Assembly: GCF_004526345.1 (NCBI RefSeq)
Contig: NZ_CP038213.1
Coordinates: 3,596,001-3,660,000, forward strand
Source of the DNA: Ornithinimicrobium flavum
Lineage (GTDB): Bacteria; Actinomycetota; Actinomycetes; Actinomycetales; Dermatophilaceae
Reading direction: 5' to 3'
DNA length: 64,000 nucleotides
Below the pieces are notes generated by a model. The model did not search any database and had not been told where the DNA came from. It saw only the letters and a list, made by a program, of their open reading frames with translations. The translations under genes and the position numbers were made by a program. Of the stretch, positions 8,809-17,293 are shown one piece after another. Within the stretch, counting starts at the first letter, position 1, and each line of letters starts with the position of its first letter.

Positions 8809-10731
8809 TCAGGTGCCCTGTCCGGCCGCGGACCCGCCCAGCACCGGCATACCCTGGCCGGTCCGGGACCGACCGCTCGCCAGCTCGAGGTCGGGGTGGC
8901 TCGTGCGGCCCGCGAGCGCGCGGAGCGCGTAGAGGATGCACACGAGGTCCACGACCTCCTGGGTGAGGGCGCCGACGACGGCGGGGATGTGACCGAAGGC
9001 GGCCACCACCATGAGGCCGAGGCTGAGCACGACACCGATGAGGATCGCCGTCATCGCGACGCGGTAGGTGTCACGCCCGATCTCCAGGGCCATGGCGACC
9101 TTACCGAGGTCGTCCTTGACGATGACCACGTCCGCCGACTCGCTGGCGGCGGTCGACCCGCGGGCGCCCATGGCGATCCCCACGTCGGCGGCGGCCAGCA
9201 CGGGAGCGTCGTTCACCCCGTCGCCGACCATCACCACGGGGGGCGGCAGGGTGCTGACCAGGCGCACCTTGTCCTCCGGCAGCAGGCCGGCGTGCACCTG
9301 CGTGATGCCCGCCCCGTCGGCCAGCGTGCGTGCCGTGACCTCGTTGTCACCGGTGAGCATGGCGACGTTGGCCACGCCCCGGTCCCGCAGCACCTGCACG
9401 GTCGCGGCCGCGTTGTCGCGCAGTGCGTCCTTGAGCACCAGACTCCCCGCGAAGCGCCCGTCCACCGCGACCGACACCGCGGTCTGCCCCGGTTCCAGGG
9501 GCGTGGTCGAGGCGGAGGGGTCCACCTCCCGGACGAAGGCGAGCTTGCCGACCCGCACGGTGCGTCCCTCGATCAACGCCTGGACACCGTTCGTCGCGAT
9601 CTCGTACGCCTCCCGGCCGGGAGACAGCGGCAGCCCGCGCTCCTCGGCGGCCCGCAGCACCCCGTCGGCCAGGACGTGGGAGGAGAAGGCCTCGGTGGAG
9701 GCGGCCAGGCGAAGGAGGTCGTCCTGCGTCAGACCCGCGGCGGGTCGGACGGCGGCGAGGGTGGGTCGGCCGTGGCTCAGGGTGCCGGTCTTGTCGAAGG
9801 CGACGGACGCGGCACGGGCCAGACCCTCCAGGGTCGCCCCGCCCTTGACGATGACGCCGGCCCGCGCCGACCGGCTCATGCCGCCCATGAAGGCCACCGG
9901 TGCGGCGATGAGCAGCGGGCAGGGGGTGGCCAGCACCAGCACCTCCGCGAAGCGCACCGGGTCGCCGGAGGCCCACCAGGCCAGTCCGGCGATGACCAGC
10001 GAGACCGCGGTGAAGGGCACGGCGAAGCGGTCGGCGAGCCGCACCGTCCGGGCCTTGGACCCCTCCGCCTCGGCGACGAGGGCGATGATCCGCTGGTACT
10101 GCGAGTCCGCGGCGATCGCGGTGGCCCGCATCCGCACGGCCCGCTCGCCGTTGACCGCCCCACTCATCAGCGCCTCGCCGCGCACCCGCTCCACGGGCAG
10201 GCTCTCCCCCGTCAGCGACGACTCGTCGAAGACGCCCCCCGCGTCCAGCAGCTCCCCGTCGACGGGCACGACCTCGGCCGGCCGCACGAGGAGCACGTCG
10301 CCGGGACGCACCGCGTCCACCTCGATGTCGGTCTGGCCCCCGTCCCCGTCCAGGCGCCGGGCCCGTCGCGGAGCCCGGTCCAGCAGCGCGGTGAGATCCG
10401 CCCGAGCCCGTCGGGCCGCGAAGGCCTCCAGCGCCTCGCCACCGGTGAGCATCAACACGATGATGAGGGCCGCGACATACTCCCCGACGGCCAGCGTGGC
10501 CACCATGGCGATGACGGCAAGGATGTCGAGCCCCCAGTGACCCCGCAGGATGTCCTTGACCATCCCCACCGCCGTCACCGCGACGATCACCGCGACGTAG
10601 GCCGTGGCCAGCAGCCGCGCCGGGCCGTCGTGGCCCAGCCCCAGCAGCGACAGCACGACCGCACCGACGAGCAGCGTCAGCCCTACGACGGGGTTGTTCC
10701 GCACGAACCCTCCGACGGCGACGGTGCCCAT
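8809..10731 (-). CDS. Heavy-metal P1B ATPase with CPL motif
   Basis: Membrane ATPase of 640 residues that exports a metal cation. Two N-terminal helix pairs are followed by TGES (Thr174), the membrane motif TPCPLL (Cys271), the phosphorylated Asp313 in DKTGT, MLTGDN and GDGVNDAP. No N-terminal metal-binding domain is present. The usual CPC is CPL, and the SEHP nucleotide motif reads SSHVLA, so it sits in a divergent P1B subgroup whose metal is not predictable from motifs. It follows the HTH-citrate synthase gene on the same strand after 51 bp. Confidence 0.85.
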   Translation of the reverse strand: MGTVAVGGFVRNNPVVGLTLLVGAVVLSLLGLGHDGPARLLATAYVAVIVAVTAVGMVKDILRGHWGLDILAVIAMVATLAVGEYVAALIIVLMLTGGEALEAFAARRARADLTALLDRAPRRARRLDGDGGQTDIEVDAVRPGDVLLVRPAEVVPVDGELLDAGGVFDESSLTGESLPVERVRGEALMSGAVNGERAVRMRATAIAADSQYQRIIALVAEAEGSKARTVRLADRFAVPFTAVSLVIAGLAWWASGDPVRFAEVLVLATPCPLLIAAPVAFMGGMSRSARAGVIVKGGATLEGLARAASVAFDKTGTLSHGRPTLAAVRPAAGLTQDDLLRLAASTEAFSSHVLADGVLRAAEERGLPLSPGREAYEIATNGVQALIEGRTVRVGKLAFVREVDPSASTTPLEPGQTAVSVAVDGRFAGSLVLKDALRDNAAATVQVLRDRGVANVAMLTGDNEVTARTLADGAGITQVHAGLLPEDKVRLVSTLPPPVVMVGDGVNDAPVLAAADVGIAMGARGSTAASESADVVIVKDDLGKVAMALEIGRDTYRVAMTAILIGVVLSLGLMVVAAFGHIPAVVGALTQEVVDLVCILYALRALAGRTSHPDLELASGRSRTGQGMPVLGGSAAGQGT

Positions 10732-10745
10732 AACCCTTGATAGCT

Positions 10746-10776
10746 CCTTCCCGCCGCCAGATCCAGGTAGGGAAGG
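10746..10776 (-). promoter_or_regulatory. Hairpin over the ATPase ribosome site
   Basis: In the transcript, CCTTCCC and GGGAAGG (7 bp, 17-nt loop) can pair, and the second arm runs into the GGAAGGAG ribosome site of the ATPase. The hairpin could limit its translation. It could equally be a weak intergenic terminator, but there is no U-tract. Confidence 0.35.
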
Positions 10777-10782
10777 CTCGTC

Positions 10783-11946
10783 TCAGCGCGGGCCGCTGTA
10801 GACCCCCCGCAGCCGGAAGCGCATCCCCGGCTCGGCCAGCTCCTCCAGGGCGTGCGCGGTCCAGCCCGCGGTGCGGGCGCACGCGAAGAGCGCGGCGCCG
10901 CCCCAGCGCGGGAGCCGGTAGGTCAGGACGAGCAGGGCCAGGGCGACGTCGACGGTCAGCACCCACCCGCGACGGTCGACCAGCTCGGCCTCCAGCCACC
11001 GCAGCGCGTCCCACCGCTGCGCCCCGACGTCCGACCGGATCAGCTTGAGGAGCACCTGCGCCCGGGGGTCCTGCTCGGTGTAGACCACGTGACCGAAGCC
11101 CGGTGCCCGGTCGGCGACCAGCGCCCCGTCGAGCGCCTCCTGGGGCGCGGTGAGCGCCGGGCCCAGCCAGTCCACCACCTGCACGGAGGAGGTGAGGTGC
11201 CGGGGGCTGTCGGCCGCAGCCAGCCCGGCGAGCAGAGCGCTGAAGGGGTCCGCGCCCGACGACACCGCCACCCGCACGGCGGTCGTGGACACCGCCAGGT
11301 CGTGGTCGGCCAGCAGGACAAGGCCGGCGTCGACGACGGGTCCCGGGCACGGCTCGAGCGCGGTATGGAGCAGCTCGCCGAGGGAGGACCCCCGTGTCCC
11401 CGCACCCGGGACGGCGCGCGCCATGAAGGTGGCGGCCCGGCGACCGGCGTGGGCGACGGACCCGGGGCGGCGGTCCTGCCGACCGGGATCGGTCGCCCTG
11501 GCCACGAGGACCGCGTGCTTGAGCCGGTCGAGCAGGCCCGTCCCCGGAGGGAGCACCGCGAGGAGCGCGGCGAGGTGCTGTTCCTCCGAGGGCGTCGGCC
11601 GCACGGGCTCCACATCCTCCGGGTGCCCGGTGAGGAGCGCGCGGACCTCCTCGAACGAGGCGTGGCCCACCAGGTTCCGGACGTCGTGGCCCCGGTAGGC
11701 CAGGCGCCCGGCACCCACCTCGGTGATCGAGGTGCGTACGTCCTCGCTGGTCGCCGGTCGGCGCCGGCCCGCCCGCGGGCCCGTGACCAGCTCCCGGACG
11801 TCGGCGAGGGCGAAGATGCTGCCGCCGGCGGGGTCCCGACGCAGGGGGGCGAGGACGCCGCGGCTGACGTAGGCGTACACCGTCTGCACCTTGACGCCCA
11901 GGTAGTCGGCGACCTGGGCGGTGGTCAGCTCCCCCTCGTCGCTCAT
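10783..11946 (-). CDS. HTH-citrate synthase fusion protein
   Basis: 387 residues. Residues about 7-55 form an excisionase/MerR-like helix-turn-helix (LTTAQVADYLGVKVQTVYAYVSRG). The rest is a citrate synthase fold that keeps the catalytic pattern: His215 in LLADHDLAVST, His286 in GFGHVVY followed by DPRA, and Asp333 in LTVDVALAL. The protein may therefore bind, or even turn over, oxaloacetate or acetyl-CoA while binding DNA. It is divergent from a stand-alone citrate synthase; the shared 53-bp region carries inverted repeats touching its start codon. Such divergent pairs are known in actinobacteria. A metabolite-sensing autoregulator is the best reading. Confidence 0.82.
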   Translation of the reverse strand: MSDEGELTTAQVADYLGVKVQTVYAYVSRGVLAPLRRDPAGGSIFALADVRELVTGPRAGRRRPATSEDVRTSITEVGAGRLAYRGHDVRNLVGHASFEEVRALLTGHPEDVEPVRPTPSEEQHLAALLAVLPPGTGLLDRLKHAVLVARATDPGRQDRRPGSVAHAGRRAATFMARAVPGAGTRGSSLGELLHTALEPCPGPVVDAGLVLLADHDLAVSTTAVRVAVSSGADPFSALLAGLAAADSPRHLTSSVQVVDWLGPALTAPQEALDGALVADRAPGFGHVVYTEQDPRAQVLLKLIRSDVGAQRWDALRWLEAELVDRRGWVLTVDVALALLVLTYRLPRWGGAALFACARTAGWTAHALEELAEPGMRFRLRGVYSGPR

Positions 11947-11979
11947 GTTGATCCGATCAACGTTGACATGGCGATCAAC
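11947..11979. promoter_or_regulatory. Operator repeats between the two citrate synthase genes
   Basis: GTTGATC-C-GATCAAC (11947-11961) is a perfect 7+1+7 palindrome directly before the HTH-citrate synthase start codon. It is followed at once by GTTGAC-N6-GATCAAC (11962-11979). The two dyads fill the divergent promoter region, so the HTH protein probably controls both genes. Confidence 0.6.
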
Positions 11980-11999
11980 TCTACGCGAGGCTCGACCGC

Positions 12000-13145
12000 A
12001 TGACCAGCACCCAGATCGTGGCTCCCGCCGGGCTCAAGGACGTCGTCGTCGCGGACACCCGCACCGGCGACGTGCGTGGGAGCGAGGGCTTCTACCACTT
12101 CCGTCAGTACTCCGCCGTCGAGCTGGCCCGGACCCGCTCCTTCGAGGACGTGTGCCACCTCATGCTCGAGGGCACCCTGCCCTCCCCCCATGAGTCGGCC
12201 GCCCTCCAGGCCCGCCTCGCGGCCGCCTCGGAGCTGCCTGCGGAGCTGGTGACCGTCCTGCCGCAGATCGCGGCGGCCGGTCCCGACCGCGCCTCGCTCG
12301 CCCGGCTGCGCACGGCGGTGTCGCACCTGGGGGCCGTCGAGGGGTTTGGCCCCACCTACGGTGCCGACCCGGACCAGATCCGGGCGGACGTCCTGCGGCT
12401 GGTCGCGACCGTTCCGGTCATCCAGGCCGCGCTCCACCGCCTCCGGGCCGGGCTGGAGCCGCTGCCGGCCCGGCCCGAGCTGGGCGCCGCCGGCAGCTGG
12501 CTGTGGATGCTGACCGGGAAGGAGCCGGGCCCGCGCGAGACGGCGGCGGTGTCGGCATACCTGACCCTGACCGTGGACCACGGCTTCAGTGCCTCGACGT
12601 TCGCCGCCCGGGTCGTGACGTCCGCCGGGTCCGACGTGGCCTCCGCGGTCGGGGCGGCCATCGGCACCTTCGCCGGGCCGCTCCACGGCGGCGCCCCGGA
12701 CCGGGCCCTGGACGCGCTCGACGACATCGGTTCGGCGGACCGGGCCCGGGCGTGGGTGCGCGGGAAGGTGGCGGCCGGCGAGCGGATCATGGGTTTCGGG
12801 CACGCCGTCTACCGGACCATGGACCCGCGCGCGGCGCTGCTGCGGACGATCGCGCTGGACCTCGGTGGCCCGCTGGCGGACCTCGCCGTGCGGGTCGAGA
12901 CCGAGGTCGTGGAGGCGCTGGCCGAGCTCAAGCCCGGTCGCGAGCTGCACACGAACGTCGAGTTCTACGCGGGTGTGGTGATGGAGCTGTGCGGGATCCC
13001 CCGCGAGATGTTCACGCCGACCTTCGCCACCGCCCGGGTGGTCGGCTGGGGCGCCCACATCCTCGAGCAGGCCGGCAGCAGCAAGATCTACCGCCCGGCG
13101 GCTCGCTACGTCGGCCCCCCGGCGCCGGAGCCCGTGCCGGCCTGA
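12000..13145 (+). CDS. Citrate/2-methylcitrate synthase family enzyme
   Basis: Condenses acetyl-CoA (or propionyl-CoA) with oxaloacetate; cytoplasmic, 381 residues. Substrate-binding His194 (TVDHGFSAST), His229 (GPLHGG) and catalytic His268 (GFGHAVY, then DPRA) are present. The catalytic Asp expected in NVDFY is Glu321 (NVEFYAG). The same Asp-to-Glu swap seems to occur in CitA-like actinobacterial homologues, so it need not mean loss of activity. It is divergent from the HTH fusion protein and probably regulated by it. Whether it serves the TCA or the methylcitrate cycle is not decided by sequence. Confidence 0.85.
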   Translation: MTSTQIVAPAGLKDVVVADTRTGDVRGSEGFYHFRQYSAVELARTRSFEDVCHLMLEGTLPSPHESAALQARLAAASELPAELVTVLPQIAAAGPDRASLARLRTAVSHLGAVEGFGPTYGADPDQIRADVLRLVATVPVIQAALHRLRAGLEPLPARPELGAAGSWLWMLTGKEPGPRETAAVSAYLTLTVDHGFSASTFAARVVTSAGSDVASAVGAAIGTFAGPLHGGAPDRALDALDDIGSADRARAWVRGKVAAGERIMGFGHAVYRTMDPRAALLRTIALDLGGPLADLAVRVETEVVEALAELKPGRELHTNVEFYAGVVMELCGIPREMFTPTFATARVVGWGAHILEQAGSSKIYRPAARYVGPPAPEPVPA

Positions 13146-13206
13146 GTCGGCGGCCGGTGCGTCCCGACCGGGGACGCCTGTCGGGGGTCCGTGCCAGTCT
13201 GGGCCA

Positions 13207-14439
13207 ATGGGAGACACCGGCCACTTCGACGCCCACGCCACGTCCTACGACGACCCGGCCAAGGCCCGCCGCGCCCACGACGTCGCCCGGGCCGTCGTGG
13301 CGGCGGGAGCCGCCAGGCCGGGTCCGACCGGCACCGTTCGGCTGCTGGAGTACGGCGCGGGGACGGGGCTGGTCACGCAGGCCCTGTCCGCCCTGGTCGA
13401 CGACCTCTCGGCGACGCTGGCCGACGCCTCCTCCGGCATGAGGGGCGTGATGCAGGACAAGGTGGCGTCGGGGGCGCTGCCGGTGGACGCCCGCATCGTG
13501 CACCTGGACCTCGAGCAGGAGCCGACCCCGGCCGAGCGCTTCGACCTGGTCGTCTCCTCCCTGGTCCTGCACCACGTCCGCGACCTGGACCGGGTCCTGG
13601 CCGGTCTCGCCGAGCTCCTCGACGAGGGCGGGCACCTGTGCGTGGCCGACCTCGACCGCGAGGACGGCTCGTTCCACGCCACGGTGCATGGCTTCTCCGG
13701 TCACGACGGCTTCGACCGCGAGGAGCTGGCGCAGCGGATGCGGTCGGCGGGCTTCGCCGAGGTGAGCGTCGCCGACTGCACCTCCCTCGACAAGGACGGC
13801 AGGACCTACTCCGTCTTCCTGGCCACCGGCCGCCGACCCGGCCGGCCCCCGACCGACCTCAAGGGGTGGCTGCACCACTACCTGCGGGCGGCCCAGGAGT
13901 CGTTGCTCTGGAAGCTCGAGGGGCTGTCGGAGTATGACGTGCGCCGTCCGCTCACCCCGACCGGCACCAACCTGCTGGGTCTGGTCAAGCACCTCGCCGG
14001 CGTCGAGCTGGGCTACCTCGGCGACACCTTCGGACGCCCGAGCGGGATCCCGCTGCCGTGGTACGACGACGGCGCCGCGGACAACGCCGACATGTGGGCG
14101 ACGCCGCAGGAGTCCCGCGAGGAGATCCTCGACCTCTACCGCCGCGCCTGGGCGCACGGCGACGGGACCGTCGAGGCGCTGGACCTCGACGCGCCGGGAC
14201 GGGTGGCGCACTGGCCGGACGACCGCGCGGACGTGACCCTCGGGCAGATCCTGGTCCACCTGACGACCGAGACCTACCGGCACGCCGGTCACGCCGACAT
14301 CCTCCGTGAGCTTCTTGACGGGCGGGTGGGGCTCCGCGAGGGCCGGACCAACCTGCCCGACCTGGGGGAGGAGGACTGGGCCGCCCACCACGAGCGGCTC
14401 GAGGCGGCCGCCCGCGAGGCCGACCGGGGCGAGGGGTGA
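13207..14439 (+). CDS. SAM methyltransferase fused to a DinB/DUF664 domain
   Basis: 410 residues in two parts. Residues about 1-210 are a class I SAM-dependent methyltransferase (LLEYGAGTGLVTQAL for motif I, FDLVVSSLVLHHV, and the post-motif LLDEGGHLCVADL). Residues about 220-405 are a DinB-like four-helix domain of the DUF664 type (GLVKHLAGVELGYLGDTFG, LGQILVHLTTETYRHAGHADILRE), whose His residues usually bind a divalent metal and which is often a thiol-transferase scaffold. Both domains are common; the single-chain fusion is less so. The stop overlaps the next gene's GTG start (GTGA), so the two are coupled. Confidence 0.82.
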   Translation: MGDTGHFDAHATSYDDPAKARRAHDVARAVVAAGAARPGPTGTVRLLEYGAGTGLVTQALSALVDDLSATLADASSGMRGVMQDKVASGALPVDARIVHLDLEQEPTPAERFDLVVSSLVLHHVRDLDRVLAGLAELLDEGGHLCVADLDREDGSFHATVHGFSGHDGFDREELAQRMRSAGFAEVSVADCTSLDKDGRTYSVFLATGRRPGRPPTDLKGWLHHYLRAAQESLLWKLEGLSEYDVRRPLTPTGTNLLGLVKHLAGVELGYLGDTFGRPSGIPLPWYDDGAADNADMWATPQESREEILDLYRRAWAHGDGTVEALDLDAPGRVAHWPDDRADVTLGQILVHLTTETYRHAGHADILRELLDGRVGLREGRTNLPDLGEEDWAAHHERLEAAAREADRGEG

Positions 14440-15641
14440 GCGCGGACCGGCCCGTCCGGCACGTCGACGACCAGGAGCGCCGGGCCCGGCTCGCGGTCCG
14501 GCACGCCGTGCACCCCGCGCACCGGGTCGCCGACACCCTGGCCGCCACCCGGGCGATGACGGTGCTGCACGCGACCGAGGCGGCGACCGTCCACCTCGCC
14601 GTGGCCGCCCGGACCGACGCCGTCGGTCCGGCGGACGTCGACCGCGCGCTCTACAAGGACCGCTGCGTGCTCAAGCAGCTGGCGATGCGCCGCACCCTCT
14701 TCGTCCTCCCCCGTGACCTGCTCCCCGCGGCGCTCGGCAGCGCGTCGGCCCGCGTGGCCGTCGAGCAGCGGCGCCTCGTCGCCCGGGACGCCGTCGCCCA
14801 CGGGGCGGCCGCCGACGGGGAGGCCTGGCTGAGGGCGGCCACGGAGGCGGTGCTGGCCCGGCTGGAGGTCTCCGGGCCCCTCAGCGCGCGGGCGCTCCGG
14901 GAGGAGGTGCCGGAGCTCACCGGGACCTTCACCGTCAGCCCGGGCAAGACCTACGGCGGCACCTCCCACATCGCCCCGCGCGTGCTGACCCTCCTGGGGG
15001 CCGAGGGCCGAATCGTGCGTGGGCCCAACGCCGGCCACTGGCGGCTGTCCCGGCCGACGTGGACGCTGATGCGGGACTGGATCGGTGGACCCGTCTCGGT
15101 CCTCGGGTCGCAGGAGGGGTATGCCGAGCTGGTCCGCCGGTGGCTGCGCACCTTCGGCCCGGGCACGGTCGAGGACCTGCAGTGGTGGCTGGGGTCGACG
15201 AAGACCGCGGCGCGGACCGCCCTGGCGGACTGCGGTGCCGTGCCGGTGTCGCTCGACGGCGGGGCCACCGGCTGGCTGCTGCCCGACGACGTCGAGCCCG
15301 TAGCCGCCGTCGAGCCCTGGGCGGCGCTCCTGCCGACCCTGGACCCCACCACGATGGGGTGGCGGGGGCGGGAGTTCTACCTGGACCCGGCGCACACCCC
15401 ATACCTCTTCGACACCAACGGCAACGCCGGCACGACCGCCTGGTGGGAGGGCCGCATCGTGGGGGCCTGGGTGCAGGACGAGGACGCGCGGGTGCGGGTC
15501 GTTTCCCTCCCCGGGAACACGCTGCCGCCGGAGGCGATCGAGGCCCTCGACGCGCAGGCGGACCGCCTCACTTCCTGGCTGGGGGTGCGGATCAGCAACG
15601 TCTACAGCTCGCAGCTGATGAAGGGGGCCCGGCTCCCCTAG
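14436..15641 (+). CDS. HTH_42 winged-helix protein
   Basis: 401-residue intact member of the winged-helix family that includes AlkZ/YcaQ DNA glycosylases. Seen are MTVLHATEAATVHLAVAAR near the N-terminus, the basic DRCVLKQLAMRRTLFVLP segment, three winged-helix stretches (LSARALREEVPE; VRRWLRTFGPGTVEDLQWWLG) and the C-terminal LLPTLDPTTMGWRGR core. Where YcaQ has its Gln-x-Gln pair this protein reads HAT, so glycosylase activity is uncertain. Starts with GTG overlapping the upstream stop. Distant paralogue of the gene at 7605-8788. Confidence 0.78.
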   Translation: MSADRPVRHVDDQERRARLAVRHAVHPAHRVADTLAATRAMTVLHATEAATVHLAVAARTDAVGPADVDRALYKDRCVLKQLAMRRTLFVLPRDLLPAALGSASARVAVEQRRLVARDAVAHGAAADGEAWLRAATEAVLARLEVSGPLSARALREEVPELTGTFTVSPGKTYGGTSHIAPRVLTLLGAEGRIVRGPNAGHWRLSRPTWTLMRDWIGGPVSVLGSQEGYAELVRRWLRTFGPGTVEDLQWWLGSTKTAARTALADCGAVPVSLDGGATGWLLPDDVEPVAAVEPWAALLPTLDPTTMGWRGREFYLDPAHTPYLFDTNGNAGTTAWWEGRIVGAWVQDEDARVRVVSLPGNTLPPEAIEALDAQADRLTSWLGVRISNVYSSQLMKGARLP

Positions 15642-15684
15642 CCCGGCCCTGGCCGCAGGGTCCGGTGCGTCGGTACGCTCGGGC

Positions 15685-16035
15685 ATGACTCTCAGACTGG
15701 CCATGGTCACCGCAGACACGACGGACCCGACGACGCTGGCGACCTGGTGGGCCGAGCAGCTGGGCGCGAAGGTCACCGACGACCACGGCGGCACCTTCGC
15801 CATGGTGCGGGGCGGTGGCCTGCCGGTCGTCCTGGCCTTCCAGCAGGTCGACGCCGTCACCCCGGGCAAGAACCGGTTGCACCTGGATCTCATGTCGCCC
15901 GACGTGGAGGCGGAGGTCGAGCGGCTCCTGTCCGCCGGGGCCAGCCTGGTCGGCCGGCGGGGGGACGAGAGCTTCGCCTGGGTGACCCTGGCCGACCCGG
16001 ACGGCAACGAGTTCTGCGTCGCGCCCGGCCAGTGA
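15685..16035 (+). CDS. VOC-family (glyoxalase-like) protein
   Basis: 116 residues with the vicinal-oxygen-chelate repeat: TLATWWAEQLGAKV at the start of the first half, NRLHLDLMSPDVEAEVERLLSAGA in the middle, and LADPDGNEFCVAP at the end with the usual metal-ligand Glu. Probably a dimeric metal-binding dioxygenase, isomerase or resistance protein; substrate unknown. It stands alone between the HTH_42 gene and the LuxR-type gene on the same strand. Confidence 0.8.
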   Translation: MTLRLAMVTADTTDPTTLATWWAEQLGAKVTDDHGGTFAMVRGGGLPVVLAFQQVDAVTPGKNRLHLDLMSPDVEAEVERLLSAGASLVGRRGDESFAWVTLADPDGNEFCVAPGQ

Positions 16036-16067
16036 CACGGCGCGGCGCACGGGTCTAGCCTGCACGT

Positions 16068-17150
16068 GTGTCGACGGATCCGACGGGGCCGGCGTCGCAG
16101 CAGGTGCGCTTCGCCCGGTCCGCGGACGGGGTGACGATCGCGTACGCCGTGCACGGCTCGGGACCGCCGCTCGTCCTCAACAGCTGCTGGCTCTCGCACC
16201 TGGAGTTCGACTGGAGCAGCCCCGTGTGGCGGCACTACCTGGCCGAGCTGGGGCGGGTGGCCACGGTGGTCCGCTTCGACGAGCGCGGCCACGGGCTGTC
16301 CGACCGGGACGTCACCGACTTCAGCCTCGACCGACGCGTGCAGGACCTCGAGGCGGTGGTCGAGCACGCCGGGCTCGAGCGGTTCGCCCTCATGGCGATG
16401 GCCCAGGGCGGGCCGGTGTCGATCCGGTATGTCGTGGAGCACCCCGGGCGGGTCACCCGCCTGGTCTGCGCGGACACCTTCGCCGCGCGCTTCCTGCCGC
16501 GGTCGGAGGACAACGAGGTGCTGGAGCAGGCCTTCCAGAGCATGATCGCCGCCGGGTGGGACCGTAGCGACCCCACGTTCCGCCGGGTGTTCACCCAGAT
16601 GATGATCCCGGGCGCCAGCGAGGAGCAGATGGTGTGGCTGGACCGTCTGCACCAGATGTCCGCCTCGGCCCGGACGGCCGTGGAGGCGCGCCGGCAGCGC
16701 AGCTCCGACGACGTGCTGGACCTCCTGCCCCGGGTCGGTGTGCCGACGCTGGTCACCCACGCCCGGGGGGACCGGATGATCCGCTTCGAGAACGGTCGGC
16801 GGCTGGCGGCGGACATCCCGGGCGCCCGCTTCCTCCCGCTGGACACCGGTAACCACATCCTGCTCGAGTCGGAGCCCGCGTGGCCGGTCTTCCTGCGCGA
16901 GGTGGCGACCTTCCTGGCCCAGGACCGGGACGTCGGGGTGCCGGCAGGGCCCTGGGAGGCCCTGTCCGCCCGCGAGCGCGAGGTGCTCGACCTGGCTGCC
17001 CGGGGCCTGGACAACCAGGACATCGCGGGCCGGCTCGTGCTCAGTGTCCGCACCGTGGAGCGGCACCTGCAGAACGTCTACCTCAAGCTCGGCGTGGGTG
17101 GCCCGAACGCCCGGACCGCCGCCGTCACCCGCTGGCTGTCCCGGGAGTGA
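16068..17150 (+). CDS. Alpha/beta-hydrolase-like sensor fused to a LuxR HTH
   Basis: 360 residues. Residues about 10-290 are an alpha/beta-hydrolase fold (RFDERGHGLSD, then the nucleophile-elbow region, THARGDRMIRFENGRRLA and a terminal GNHILLE histidine). Residues about 297-358 are a LuxR/FixJ helix-turn-helix (LSAREREVLDLAARGLDNQDIAGRL ... TVERHLQNVYLKL). At the elbow, where relatives read GISQGG, this protein reads AMAQGG: the Ser nucleophile is Ala112. It should therefore bind but not cleave its ligand. Starts with GTG. Monocistronic. Confidence 0.82.
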   Translation: MSTDPTGPASQQVRFARSADGVTIAYAVHGSGPPLVLNSCWLSHLEFDWSSPVWRHYLAELGRVATVVRFDERGHGLSDRDVTDFSLDRRVQDLEAVVEHAGLERFALMAMAQGGPVSIRYVVEHPGRVTRLVCADTFAARFLPRSEDNEVLEQAFQSMIAAGWDRSDPTFRRVFTQMMIPGASEEQMVWLDRLHQMSASARTAVEARRQRSSDDVLDLLPRVGVPTLVTHARGDRMIRFENGRRLAADIPGARFLPLDTGNHILLESEPAWPVFLREVATFLAQDRDVGVPAGPWEALSAREREVLDLAARGLDNQDIAGRLVLSVRTVERHLQNVYLKLGVGGPNARTAAVTRWLSRE

Positions 17151-17293
17151 GCGCGGCCCGCTACGCGTGGCACCCCATACCTGGCCCGACCGGCGCGGGA
17201 AGCTGCGCGTCGGCACCGATGCCCGGTGGTCCGCCCGGCCCCTAGCGTCGGGCTGTCCGCCGCACGGGCGGGCACCCGAGGAAAGGATCCGTC

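Noticed and set aside
4749..11979. One shared regulon for the TetR and HTH-citrate synthase operators (both GTTGA/TCAAC)
   Set aside because: Half-sites look alike but spacings differ (N7 with 6-bp arms against a 7+1+7 palindrome), and each set sits before its own regulator. Coincidence is more likely.
14289..17216. 975-codon minus-strand frame
   Set aside because: It lies opposite five clearly recognisable + strand genes and shows no domain of its own.
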